Shown piece by piece: positions 18,358 through 26,263 of a DNA stretch of 64,000 nt. Origin of the DNA: Methanobacteriota archaeon (GTDB lineage Archaea > Halobacteriota > Methanosarcinia > Methanotrichales > Methanotrichaceae); the NCBI GenBank assembly GCA_029553285.1, contig JAKPCO010000009.1, forward strand, positions 1-64,000, read 5' to 3'. Positions within the stretch are counted from its first letter, which is position 1. Every line of letters starts with the position of its first letter. The position numbers and the translations under genes were made by a program. The notes beneath the pieces are model-generated. The model searched no databases. It saw only the letters and a program-made list of their open reading frames with translations, and was not told the origin of the DNA.

Positions 18358-19635
18358 TTAGAGAAGCTGGCTGAGGTGATGGAGGGCATCGACATACCAG
18401 AAAAGCGTCAGGATCCCGGCTGCCATCATTGGAATGAAGACCTTCGCCATCTCCATTCCGAACTCCCTGCTGCCCATGACGAATGCGATCGACAGCTTTA
18501 GCGCTGTATTCGTTATCGCTGCGAGCATTATGGCGATGACCGCGGTCTCGCTGCTGATGCTCCCTGATGCAAGCGTCGCCATTGCAAGAACAACAGCATC
18601 GACATCCGCCAGCCCGGAGATCACACCTGCCGCGTAGCTTCCGGTATCCCCCAGAGAGATGGATGCGAGCTTTGTGACAAAGAGTATGAAGGCGAAGAGC
18701 GCACCGAACTTCAGCGCAGGAATCAATCTGAAGGGATCCTTGTGCGCCACACGGCTCTCGATCGGTGCAGCATTCTTTCTGAGAGCATACGCCAGAACCA
18801 CGCCGACTCCCGCCATTGCTGCAAGCTGGGCTGAGAGTGGCAGGAGCAGTTCCATATTGACAAGCATCACTATCAGAAGTATTCGCGGGAACATCGTGCA
18901 GCTTGCCAGGGTTGTGGCGAAGACAGCAGATGCCAGCGACTGGCTTCTCGCCCTCACCTCTGATGCCATGCTCATTGTGACCGCGGTGCTGGAGACTATA
19001 CCCCCAAGGATTCCCGTGAGCGTGAGCCCCCGATCATCTCCAAGCACTCTTATGAGAATGTAGCCCACATAACTTATCAGGCTCACAAGAACGACCATCA
19101 TCCATATCCTTCTCGGGTTCAGAACCTCAAGGGGATCCAGCGCCCGGTCGGGCAGAAGTGGGAGTATCACAAGCGCCACAAGCCCCATCTTGAGCGTGTC
19201 GAGAAGCTCTGTATCGCTGATCGCCTCGACGTATCTGTGGGCTGTCTTTCTCGTGGCCAGCGTCCACGTGACGAGAATCGAGAGGGCAACCGCCAGAAGC
19301 ATTCTCTCCTCGAAGCAGCAGAGCGCTCCAAGGAGAAATGTGACCGCAGCAGCGACAGCGGATGTGAAATCGAGCCATCCCATGATCCTGGAGGCTGTGG
19401 CATACCCAATTCCCACGAATATCAGAAAGCCGGCATATGCAGCCACAATAAACAGATCGCCAAAGATCTCCGAGAGGCTGGCCGCAAGAGCACCCAGAAG
19501 CGCTATGAGCACGAACGTCCGGAGGCCGGCCACGCCCCTGGTCTTGTCCTCTACGATTCTTTTCTGGCGCTCGATTCCTATCAGCGCTCCGATGATCATG
19601 GCCATTACGAAGGGGTAGAGGTCTGCGAACTCCAT
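18358..19635 (-). CDS. MgtC/DUF4010 family membrane protein
   Basis: 425 residues. The N-terminal part is an MgtC/SapB-like domain (YPFVMAMIIGALIGIERQ, KTRGVAGLRTFVLIALLGALAA), followed by the DUF4010 part with further helices (AGVISGLADVDAVVLAMATLASG). About 12 membrane helices in total. Bacterial MgtC affects magnesium homeostasis and ATP synthase; the function of the long DUF4010 form is not established. I place the start at ATG 19635, where the family similarity begins; the frame is open to 19794 but the extra part looks non-coding and overlaps the divergent PHP gene region. Confidence 0.85.
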   Translation of the reverse strand: MEFADLYPFVMAMIIGALIGIERQKRIVEDKTRGVAGLRTFVLIALLGALAASLSEIFGDLFIVAAYAGFLIFVGIGYATASRIMGWLDFTSAVAAAVTFLLGALCCFEERMLLAVALSILVTWTLATRKTAHRYVEAISDTELLDTLKMGLVALVILPLLPDRALDPLEVLNPRRIWMMVVLVSLISYVGYILIRVLGDDRGLTLTGILGGIVSSTAVTMSMASEVRARSQSLASAVFATTLASCTMFPRILLIVMLVNMELLLPLSAQLAAMAGVGVVLAYALRKNAAPIESRVAHKDPFRLIPALKFGALFAFILFVTKLASISLGDTGSYAAGVISGLADVDAVVLAMATLASGSISSETAVIAIMLAAITNTALKLSIAFVMGSREFGMEMAKVFIPMMAAGILTLFWYVDALHHLSQLL

Positions 19636-19826
19636 TGGATCCCAGCCATGGCTCCGTCCGTTATACAATTTCCGGTCAGATATTTGATCGCTGCGACCGC
19701 ATGAACGCTCCAGTGTGAAGATGCGTGAATAAGCACATGCTTCCTGCATGCATTCGCTGTTTTTGTCAGATGATCCTGGCGTACCCGCTCGCAACCATTA
19801 TTACCCCATGCGCCAGAGCATCCAGC

Positions 19827-20486
19827 ATGATAGACCTCCATACGCACACGGTCTTCAGCGATGGTGAGCTCATTCCAGCCGAGCTTCTCAGACGTGCTGA
19901 GGTGATCGGGTACACGGCCATAGCGATAACGGATCACGTCGACTTCACGAACGTGGAGCATATCGTCGGAAGCATGCTTAAAGTGAAGGAGATGGAGGAT
20001 GCGTACTCCCTCAAGGTGATTCCTGGGGTCGAGATAACCCATGTTCCACCTGGAAAGATAGAGAGGCTCGTGCTTCTCTCGAGAGCACTGGGCGCGGAGA
20101 TCGTGGTGGTTCACGGGGAGACTCCAGTAGAGCCGGTTGCGCCTGGAACCAACAGAGCTGCAATAGAGGCCGGCGTCGATCTGCTCGCGCACCCGGGTTT
20201 CCTCACCCTGGAGGAGGCTGAGCTCGCCCGCGAGAACGATGTTGTGCTGGAGATAACATCCAGGCTGGGGCACAACATCACAAACGGGCATGTTGTGCGC
20301 GTTGCAAAGAAAGCGGGCGCAAAGATGGCCGTGAACACTGACACACACGATCCCGAAGACCTGATCACATCAAAGAGAGCGGTGGAGATAGCTATCGGCG
20401 CCGGACTGACACGTGATGAGGCCGTGGAACTGTTGAGAGACCACCCGCTGGCCTCACAGCTGGGGCTTGAGCGCTCAGGCATCTGA
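19827..20486 (+). CDS. PHP-domain metal-dependent phosphoesterase
   Basis: 219 residues with the PHP metal-site motifs: MIDLHTHTVFSDGE (HxH), ITDHVDF, a central IPGVEIT, VVHGE, LLAHPG and the final NTDTHDPED. All metal ligands expected of the histidinol-phosphatase-like PHP family are present. Possible substrates are phosphoesters such as histidinol phosphate or 3',5'-nucleoside bisphosphates; neighbours do not decide it. The frame opens at 19725, but the metal-site strand must start at ATG 19827, as in homologues. Confidence 0.85.
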   Translation: MIDLHTHTVFSDGELIPAELLRRAEVIGYTAIAITDHVDFTNVEHIVGSMLKVKEMEDAYSLKVIPGVEITHVPPGKIERLVLLSRALGAEIVVVHGETPVEPVAPGTNRAAIEAGVDLLAHPGFLTLEEAELARENDVVLEITSRLGHNITNGHVVRVAKKAGAKMAVNTDTHDPEDLITSKRAVEIAIGAGLTRDEAVELLRDHPLASQLGLERSGI

Positions 20487-20506
20487 TGAATTCCTGGCGC
20501 TTCATG

Positions 20507-21085
20507 TCAGCGCTGCCTCAGTCGCTCTATGGTCTCCCTGACCGCCTTCTGGACTATCGGGCTCTCATCGCTTATGCTTTCCAGGTGGTTGATCACCTTC
20601 GGGTCGCCTATAAGCCCCAGCGCTCTTGTCACATGATACCTGACCTTCCAGCTTGTATCTTTCAGCATGGGAAGCAGCGGCTCGACAGCCCTCGGATCGC
20701 CGATGCTGCCGAGAGCGCATGCTGCGTTCAGCCTCACATCCTGGCTCCTGTCATTGAGCACCCCTATGAGCGCCTCCACCGCCCTGGGATCGCCTATGCT
20801 CCCGAGGGCCCAGGCAGCGTTCCATCTCACAAGGGCGTTCGCATCGGTCAGTGCTCTGCTAAGCGGCTCCACCGCCCTGGCGTCTTTGATCTTCCCCAGA
20901 GCCTCCGCGGCCTCCGATCTCACGCTCGCATCCACATCGAGAAGCGCATCGATCAGTGGCCCCACCGCTTTCGGGTCGCCGATCTTACCGAGCGCCTCCG
21001 CGGCCCGCGCCCGGACTGTGGAGCTGTCGTCCTTAAGATTTTTTATAAACGTATCAACCTTCTCAGCATCAGCTCTCAGCGGCAT
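20507..21085 (-). CDS. HEAT-repeat protein (PBS-lyase type)
   Basis: 192 residues made almost entirely of about six HEAT repeats of ~31 residues, with the repeated motif [25 protein letters not shown]. The solenoid is a protein-binding scaffold; no catalytic residues are seen. No signal peptide, so cytoplasmic. TTAAATAC at about 21113-21122 on this strand is a likely TATA box. Convergent with the PHP gene. Partner unknown. Confidence 0.85.
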   Translation of the reverse strand: MPLRADAEKVDTFIKNLKDDSSTVRARAAEALGKIGDPKAVGPLIDALLDVDASVRSEAAEALGKIKDARAVEPLSRALTDANALVRWNAAWALGSIGDPRAVEALIGVLNDRSQDVRLNAACALGSIGDPRAVEPLLPMLKDTSWKVRYHVTRALGLIGDPKVINHLESISDESPIVQKAVRETIERLRQR

Positions 21086-21205
21086 GATGACACCCCAGAT
21101 CAGCTTTCAGTTGATGTATTTAAGAGAATCTGCAGGTCGCGGTCTCTCAGATGAGCGCATGCTCCGAGGCATACTTTTAAAAGCCACGGCCAGTTACTTG
21201 CAACC

Positions 21206-21664
21206 ATGAGATCTGTTATTATCATGATTGCACTTCTCCCGTGCTGCAGCGCAGCAGGTGTGCTTCTGAACGAGGTGGAGCTCGGCCCGCCGGAGGGGTC
21301 GAGCGAGTGGGTTGAGCTCTACAATCCGGGAAATGAGAGCGTCGTGATCGGCGGATGGTGCGTGCGGATAATAGATGAAAGCTGGATTGGCGAGATCCGT
21401 CTGCCGGATAACGCCGTGATCGAGCCGCACGGCTTCTATGTCGCACTGGGCAGGAAGGAGTGGATGCACAACAGCAGCGGCGTGGTTCAGCTCATCGATG
21501 ATACCGGCAATGTCGTGGATGAGTCATCTCTGAGAAGAGACACGCTCGCGAACGAGATGACATGGGGGAGGTATCCTGATGGGCGCGACACAGACACAGC
21601 AGGCGACTGGGGATACATGATGGGCACGATGGGCGCGCCAAACACGATATCAGTCAAAGCATAG
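21206..21664 (+). CDS. Exported lamin-tail-domain protein
   Basis: 152 residues: a short signal peptide (SVIIMIALLPCCSAAG) and one lamin-tail (LTD) domain with VLLNEVELGPPEGSSEWVELYNPG, VIGGWCVRI, IEPHGFYVAL and VQLIDDTGNVVDE. LTD domains occur in exported prokaryotic proteins, often beside nucleases or proteases, and probably bind other surface molecules. Here the domain is alone. CTTTTAAAAG at about 21174-21183 is a TATA-like box about 25 bases upstream, so the transcript is probably leaderless. Confidence 0.85.
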   Translation: MRSVIIMIALLPCCSAAGVLLNEVELGPPEGSSEWVELYNPGNESVVIGGWCVRIIDESWIGEIRLPDNAVIEPHGFYVALGRKEWMHNSSGVVQLIDDTGNVVDESSLRRDTLANEMTWGRYPDGRDTDTAGDWGYMMGTMGAPNTISVKA

Positions 21665-21790
21665 CCCAAGATTCGTCCTGAAGACGATGCCCTCGCTGAG
21701 ATCTGAACGCAGGTATCAGGCCAGAGCTGTGAATATCAACTGATCGGACACAAGATGGTGCCTTCGCGGTGAGGGCTGACGTATCGTCTT

Positions 21791-21850
21791 TGCTCTTATG
21801 TGCTTAGCAACCCGGATGCTGTGCAGGCGGTTGCTGGAAGCGCTCATTTT
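21791..21850. repeat. Family-1 inverted-repeat element, partial
   Basis: One terminus (TGCTCTTATGTGCTTAGCAAC) with decayed interior; the other end is not found. It is related to the full copies such as 35549-35669. Confidence 0.5.
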
Positions 21851-22110
21851 AGGAGAACATAGCAAGGCCAATTTATCGGATAGAGGCAAGAAATATATTA
21901 ATATAATATGAATATATGAAAATATGGATGCGCTTCAAACTGCTGCGTCTCGCCCATCAGCAAGCTAAATGGCATGCGATTCGCCATGGATAATTGAATT
22001 AAATTATGTAATTATTTTGTTATATAATTTAACTATTTTGTAGAGGATTCCTATTAACCGCCTGTTCGGGGATCTGCAAATGCTGATGCATGCGTTTATC
22101 AAAGAAGCTT

Positions 22111-22229
22111 CGCTCTTGTCCATCTGACGACGCTCGAGAAGAGGCACTTATTCCGCTACGTGTTCGTGGCAATGAATGTTTTCAGCGACCACATTGAATG
22201 CTCTACAAGTTGCTATGCACGTAAGAGCG
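22111..22229. mobile_element. Family-1 miniature inverted-repeat element, copy A
   Basis: 119 bases from CGCTCTTGT to GTAAGAGCG. It is flanked by perfect 8-bp direct repeats AGAAGCTT (22103-22110 and 22230-22237), the signature of a transposition target duplication. The interior shares GACCACATTG and TGCTCTACAAGTTGC with other copies. No coding capacity. Confidence 0.8.
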
Positions 22230-22562
22230 AGAAGCTTTATACCAGAGAGATGGATTTTGGGAATCCTATTGTCCATATGTAACTTGCTCACAAGTACATT
22301 GGTCTGGCTATGCGCTCCTGGCGAGTGCGTGCCTCCAGAAGCCAGCTTGCACGAGCCCCAAGCTGCTAAGCACGCGATAATGAATCACTTGCAGCATATG
22401 AAATGATAATCGAGCTGAGATATGGAAATGTTTCCTACCTGGGTGTGGAAGGGCAAGGGTGATGATCTCAAGGCGCTGGGCCGCCAGGCGGAAGCAGATA
22501 CTGTTTACGTCAGGGCAAGGGAACTAGGGTATCTGGTATGACATGAGTTAAAGGCGACCGCC

Positions 22563-22588
22563 TCCCGTCCTGAAGGACGGGGCTTCCT
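22563..22588 (+). mobile_element. IS200/IS605-type hairpin end (remnant)
   Basis: A 7-bp stem CCCGTCC / GGACGGG with a TGAA loop is followed by GCTTCCTGCTTC, the usual right-end structure of IS200/IS605 elements and of the guide-like RNA that ends tnpB units. No tnpA or tnpB frame remains upstream, so this is a scar. Confidence 0.6.
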
Positions 22589-22734
22589 GCTTCGTGGATC
22601 TGGCCATTTGACAGCACACTAAAAGCGCTTGATGATTCGAGGATAAGAGACATTTCGATCAAGCATTTTGGGTCATGGGGACGCTTTCATCCTTTGGGAC
22701 ACCTCTACTGTCGCATGCGGGGTTTACAGCTGCC

Positions 22735-22768
22735 ACACAGCCTCCAAGTTGCCAAACACATAAGAGCG
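22735..22768. repeat. Family-1 inverted-repeat element, half copy
   Basis: Contains CCTCCAAGTTGCCAAACACATAAGAGCG split over 22741-22768, matching one terminus of copy B at 23712-23885. The other terminus is missing. Confidence 0.5.
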
Positions 22769-22819
22769 AACCGTTAATGCGAAATACGGGTTCGTGCCAA
22801 ACCACTAAGCGGTCGACTT

Positions 22820-23626
22820 ATGAAAGAATGCTACGTTCATGGCTACTCAGATCGTGAGGCTGAGCGGCTATCAGACCAGGCCGCAACACTCGCACATCTG
22901 CTCCACTTCGATACATCATATCAGGGAGGGCGTCTGGTCCTTGAGGCCGGCTGCGGTACCGGCTCGCAATCCAGGATCCTTGCCGCATCCAGCCCGCATG
23001 CTGTAATAATCTCGCTGGACATATCCAGGAGTTCCCTTCTGAGAGCAGGAGCTGAGCTGAAGAGCCTCAATGCTGCAAACATCAGGCTGCTCCAAGCAGA
23101 TGTATTTCGCTTGCCGTTCGATGATGAGACATTTGATGACATCTTCCTCTGCTTCCTTTTAGAGCACCTCAAGGAGCCAGATGTGGCGCTTGCAGAGCTG
23201 TACAGAGTTCTCAAGAAGGGCGGCACTATAACCGTGATCGAAGGCGATCACGGATCCTGCTACTTTTATCCAGAGACCCCGGAGGCACTCAGGGTATGGC
23301 GCTGTCTCATCGATGTACAGGCATCAATCGGCTGCAACTCACTCATAGGCCGGCAACTATATCCGCTGATCAAGGCAGCAGGCTTTACCGGCATATACGT
23401 ATCCCCGCGGATGGTATATAGCGATGAGACGCACCCCGAGATGATGGAGGGATTTGTCAGAAGGACCATCATACCGATGGTCGAAGGTGTGAGGGACCAG
23501 GCGATCTCAGCTGGCATGGTAAATAGAGAGTCGTGGGATAGAGGGATTGCTGGCCTCTATCGCACAGCAGAGCCTCCTTCCGGAACCTTCTGCTACACCT
23601 TCTTCAAGGCAAGAGCAATAAAGTAA
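22820..23626 (+). CDS. SAM-dependent class I methyltransferase
   Basis: 268 residues with a Rossmann methyltransferase core: motif I VLEAGCGTGSQSRIL, acidic motif II IISLDIS, motif III LLQADVFRLPFDDETFDDIFLCF and post-motif LYRVLKKGGTITVIE. It resembles the UbiE/Methyltransf_11 group of small-molecule methylases. The C-terminal half (YFYPETPEALRVW to TFFKARAIK) is lineage-specific. It stands alone in a repeat-rich island, so its substrate cannot be inferred from context. Confidence 0.85.
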   Translation: MKECYVHGYSDREAERLSDQAATLAHLLHFDTSYQGGRLVLEAGCGTGSQSRILAASSPHAVIISLDISRSSLLRAGAELKSLNAANIRLLQADVFRLPFDDETFDDIFLCFLLEHLKEPDVALAELYRVLKKGGTITVIEGDHGSCYFYPETPEALRVWRCLIDVQASIGCNSLIGRQLYPLIKAAGFTGIYVSPRMVYSDETHPEMMEGFVRRTIIPMVEGVRDQAISAGMVNRESWDRGIAGLYRTAEPPSGTFCYTFFKARAIK

Positions 23627-23711
23627 GAAGAGCGCTCGCTCAAAAGGAAGAGGCTCGCCAGTTATGTGTTAATGGCCACGTATTTGCTAAATATCGTGAG
23701 CTTACTTGAGT

Positions 23712-23885
23712 CGCTCTTATCCATCTGACGACTTGCCCAAAAAGGCACTGGTCCTGCTACGCATTCGTTTCGACTTATATTCGACTGCGTCGAAGAGTTT
23801 CGACGTAGTCGATGGCATGGCAGACGAATGAATGCTTACAGCAGCCGCACCAAACAGCCTCCAAGTTGCTGAATGCATAAGAGCG
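23712..23885. mobile_element. Family-1 miniature inverted-repeat element, copy B
   Basis: 174 bases from CGCTCTTAT to ATAAGAGCG. It contains an extra ~45-base hairpin rich in TTCGAC/GTCGAA absent from the short copies. No clear target duplication (flanks ACTTGAGT and AATGTTTA). It lies in opposite orientation to copy C across the gene at 24092. Confidence 0.75.
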
Positions 23886-23927
23886 AATGTTTATTTTTTA
23901 TCATAGCTTCTCGAGGTGGTGTTAGTG

Positions 23928-23943
23928 TTATTCGGACAGGTCC
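23928..23943. repeat. Solo end of a family-2 element
   Basis: TTATTCGGACAGGTCC, identical to the right end of the full family-2 element at 23952-24042. It is separated from the full copy only by the 8-bp GAGCACAC, suggesting a tandem insertion followed by deletion of one unit. Confidence 0.65.
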
Positions 23944-23951
23944 GAGCACAC

Positions 23952-24042
23952 AGAGGTGTCCGAATAAGGAAGAAGTGCTCATAACAATCAGCATCCTCAA
24001 GCCTCGAATATCTGGCTCCGGAACTCTTATTCGGACAGGTCC
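23952..24042. mobile_element. Family-2 miniature inverted-repeat element, 91 bp, copy 1
   Basis: Runs from AGAGGTGTCC to GGACAGGTCC with inverted ends TGTCCGAATAAG / CTTATTCGGACA. It is flanked by perfect 8-bp direct repeats GAGCACAC (23944-23951 and 24043-24050). Copy 2 at 47598-47688 is also 91 bp, nearly identical, and has a different 8-bp duplication. No coding capacity. Confidence 0.85.
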
Positions 24043-24091
24043 GAGCACACGACCAAAAGTTTTTTATCATTGATTAGCATAATTATTTATT

Positions 24092-24592
24092 ATGAAATGT
24101 AGAACGTTGGTTATGGGTTTGGTTATGTGTCTTTTGTTTGTATCGTCTGCGGATAGCTTAAGCCTTGCCTTCCAGAAGATACCACTTAGTTCAGATGTTC
24201 TTGCTGTTGGCGACGATGCTGGAAGGGTTAATTATTATACCCAACCGTTTGACCTTCCAAATATGGCAACTAACACTCCCGCTCTCCTTGTGTTAATGGT
24301 TTACGATGTTGATGACAATTACAACTTCTTTACTATTAATGTACCCCAAAATGAGAGATCTATGATGAACAATGCCCATTACAGAGACGCGGGAACTTCG
24401 AGATATTTTGCAGGAAAACTTCTAGATTCTGGAGATTCTTGGGTGACGCAGATAGTCCCTATTCGGCATGGTTTGCTGAGAACCAATGGCAATATTCTTG
24501 GGGTACATACGAGGACAGATACCGGTAGTGCTAGCGGGAACACAGACGACATAAAAGTTACCAGAATGTACCTGATTTACTACGTGACCTGA
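24092..24592 (+). CDS. Exported protein of unknown function
   Basis: 166 residues: a clear signal peptide (LVMGLVMCLLFVSSADS) and a beta-rich mature domain (ALLVLMVYDVDDNYNFFTINVPQN; DDIKVTRMYLIYYVT). No anchor or known motif. Codon use is more AT-rich than in core genes. The gene sits between two family-1 elements in opposite orientation and beside a family-2 element, which suggests acquisition by transfer. A TATA-like TTTTTTATCAT about 25-30 bases upstream implies a leaderless mRNA. Confidence 0.7.
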   Translation: MKCRTLVMGLVMCLLFVSSADSLSLAFQKIPLSSDVLAVGDDAGRVNYYTQPFDLPNMATNTPALLVLMVYDVDDNYNFFTINVPQNERSMMNNAHYRDAGTSRYFAGKLLDSGDSWVTQIVPIRHGLLRTNGNILGVHTRTDTGSASGNTDDIKVTRMYLIYYVT

Positions 24593-24865
24593 AGTACCAC
24601 AGGATGGACTACATTGGTCATCGGTTAAGGATTCCTATGCAACATAATACGATGAATATTTCGCTCTTATATGTGCCATGCCTTCGACTACGTCGAAACT
24701 CTTCGACGCAGTCGAATATAAGTCGAAACGAACGCATAGCAAGACCATTGCCCTCTTTGGGCAAGTCACAAGATGAATAAGAGCGATCATTAAAATTGGA
24801 CCTGAGGTGAAAATATTTCCGCCAGTTCAGGTATACTAAAAAGAGGCGAGCTAATTCGAGCACTA
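24593..24865. other. Intergenic region with element copy C
   Basis: Contains the 14-mer GTCATCGGTTAAGG (from about 24616), which recurs near 27849 after the decayed transposase and may be an element end. Family-1 copy C follows at 24662-24785. Confidence 0.4.
24662..24785. mobile_element. Family-1 miniature inverted-repeat element, copy C
   Basis: 124 bases from CGCTCTTAT to ATAAGAGCG. It carries the TTCGAC/GTCGAA hairpin insert but lacks part of one arm. No target duplication visible. It lies 80 bases upstream of the next gene and may have removed its original promoter or start. Confidence 0.75.
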
Positions 24866-25783
24866 GTGCTGGCGATCCTTCTAATTTTCGTAGCAGCTAC
24901 AGCCAGTGCGGTCACAGGATTGCAGAAGGAGCAGCCGGCCTTATCACCAGTACAGTCTATTGGGGCAAGGACCGGCTACACAAACGAGTACACAAACGAG
25001 ACAACTCGGGCTTTGGTTTTGTACTATACAGACGCGAAGGAGTCCCCAGGCTCTGTCTACCAAGCGGGAACGCCGCATCCGCATTACACAAGAAGGAGTG
25101 GAAACATCTACAGCTTCCTATTTCATCCAGGGGTACCTGAGAAGCTTTACTTTGTTAATGCTAACGAGAACAAAATCTATCTAACAGCCCTAACCGGCAC
25201 GGGCTATTCGGCAGAGCAGGTGGTCTACACACACCCAACCTACGTAAGGGACATAGCATTCGCACTGGATGAGGCAGGTGATCCGCATCTCTACTTCAGC
25301 GAGGCCACAGGCGCTGGGGCTAACGGCATGATTTACAGGCTTGAAGGCAACGGAACAGCGACTCCATTCTATGAGGTCAGGCTTTCTGATGTGGGCGGCT
25401 CCTGGGCAGGTGACTTTGCGTTCGATACTGAGGGGAACCTGTACCTGAGTTCTGGAAACCGCATCCCCGCAAGCATATACAGGATAAGATCAGGAACCGG
25501 TGCTGTTGAGACGGTCTATACCGATAACGCAGAGCCGATCAAAGGGCTGATCGTGCAGGACGGGCACATATACTACGCAAATTGGAGAGACACAATTTAT
25601 GATCTGAATCTCACAGATGGGAGAAAAACCGACATCTACACGGACCCGTACAGGACTTGGCTCTCTGACGTGGGATTCAGGCGCGCTCTGAGTGCTGATG
25701 AAGTGCCAAGAGCTGGGACATACGACAGAACAAGGCTGGGGGATTTTACGAGAACAATGACCAGAGCAGCTATCCACAGGTAG
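24866..25783 (+). CDS. Exported beta-propeller-like protein, start uncertain
   Basis: 305 residues from a GTG at 24866. The N-terminus is hydrophobic (LAILLIFVAATASA) but has no basic residues; the frame remains open upstream through KRGELIRAL, which would complete a normal signal peptide but offers no ATG, GTG or TTG. The start may have been altered when element C inserted at 24662-24785. The rest repeats motifs such as IYSFLFHPGVPEKLYFVN, DIAFALDEAGDPHLYFSE, DFAFDTEGNLYLSS and GLIVQDGHIYYANW, typical of a six-bladed NHL/TolB-like propeller. Extracellular binding protein is a reasonable guess; ligand unknown. Confidence 0.65.
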   Translation: MLAILLIFVAATASAVTGLQKEQPALSPVQSIGARTGYTNEYTNETTRALVLYYTDAKESPGSVYQAGTPHPHYTRRSGNIYSFLFHPGVPEKLYFVNANENKIYLTALTGTGYSAEQVVYTHPTYVRDIAFALDEAGDPHLYFSEATGAGANGMIYRLEGNGTATPFYEVRLSDVGGSWAGDFAFDTEGNLYLSSGNRIPASIYRIRSGTGAVETVYTDNAEPIKGLIVQDGHIYYANWRDTIYDLNLTDGRKTDIYTDPYRTWLSDVGFRRALSADEVPRAGTYDRTRLGDFTRTMTRAAIHR

Positions 25784-26263
25784 CTATCTCCCGAGTTTTC
25801 CCTACATTTTTGACCTTGCTTGTTTCTGGGCAGTGAGCTTGATTCATCTTGGCTGTCTCTCAGGAATCAGCATCCAACAGCACAAAAACTTATAAATCCT
25901 GCGGCTCTTATGTGCATAGCGACTTGCAGAGCATGCAATGTGGTCGCTGAAAGCACCCATTCATTCGAAACGAAGGCACACTATGACCCCTGCTCCTTCG
26001 GGCAAGTCAAATGGATATGAGTGATTTACAAATCCATCATGCAAAATTATAAATAAATTGGACATTACACAAAAGATCGCTGGGTATCGACACGCTACAT
26101 GAGATGCATCGATACTATCCTGGAAATAGGCGTTTTCCTGGATGAATGATGGAGCGCCCCGGCGGATGGGGATCAGATAGCTCGTCTTCACTGCAGAAAC
26201 TGTCTGGAGAGAGTAGTCCTGCTGAAACGCCTCGGCTGCATGCCCACAGGAGGTATCTGGTAT
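25784..26263. other. Intergenic region with element copy D
   Basis: 480 bases without a supported gene. Family-1 copy D lies at 25903-26023. The last 20 bases contain an excellent ribosome site (ACAGGAGGT at about 26246-26254) for the gene starting at 26264. Confidence 0.5.
25903..26023. mobile_element. Family-1 miniature inverted-repeat element, copy D
   Basis: 121 bases, ends GGCTCTTAT and ATATGAGTG (both slightly decayed). The interior holds GCAACTTGC-like and GCTCCTTCGGGCAAGTC motifs of the family. No target duplication. Confidence 0.7.

Larger units (their letters stand above)
21665..22819. other. Gene-poor accessory stretch with mobile-element debris
   Basis: About 1.15 kb without a convincing gene. 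It holds a partial family-1 element near 21791, a full copy at 22111-22229, a small open frame (22422-22541, 39 codons) with no known match, an IS605-type hairpin at 22563-22588, a segment at about 22683-22727 that matches the flanks of the family-3 insertion near 47.3 kb, and a half-copy of the family-1 element ending at 22768. The AT-rich part at 21890-22060 shows nothing recognisable. Confidence 0.6.
23627..24091. other. Repeat-filled intergenic region
   Basis: 465 bases occupied by family-1 copy B (23712-23885) and a family-2 element (23952-24042) preceded by an extra family-2 end. The remaining AT-rich part contains TTTTTTATCAT near 24060, a possible TATA box for the gene at 24092. Confidence 0.6.

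Noticed and set aside
22176-22406. 76-codon frame across an inverted-repeat element
   Set aside because: It starts inside family-1 copy A and runs into non-coding DNA; no signal of selection or domain.
22422-22541. 39-codon frame ending before the IS605-type hairpin
   Set aside because: Position suggested a TnpB tail, but the translated residues contain no zinc finger or RuvC motif; too short to call.
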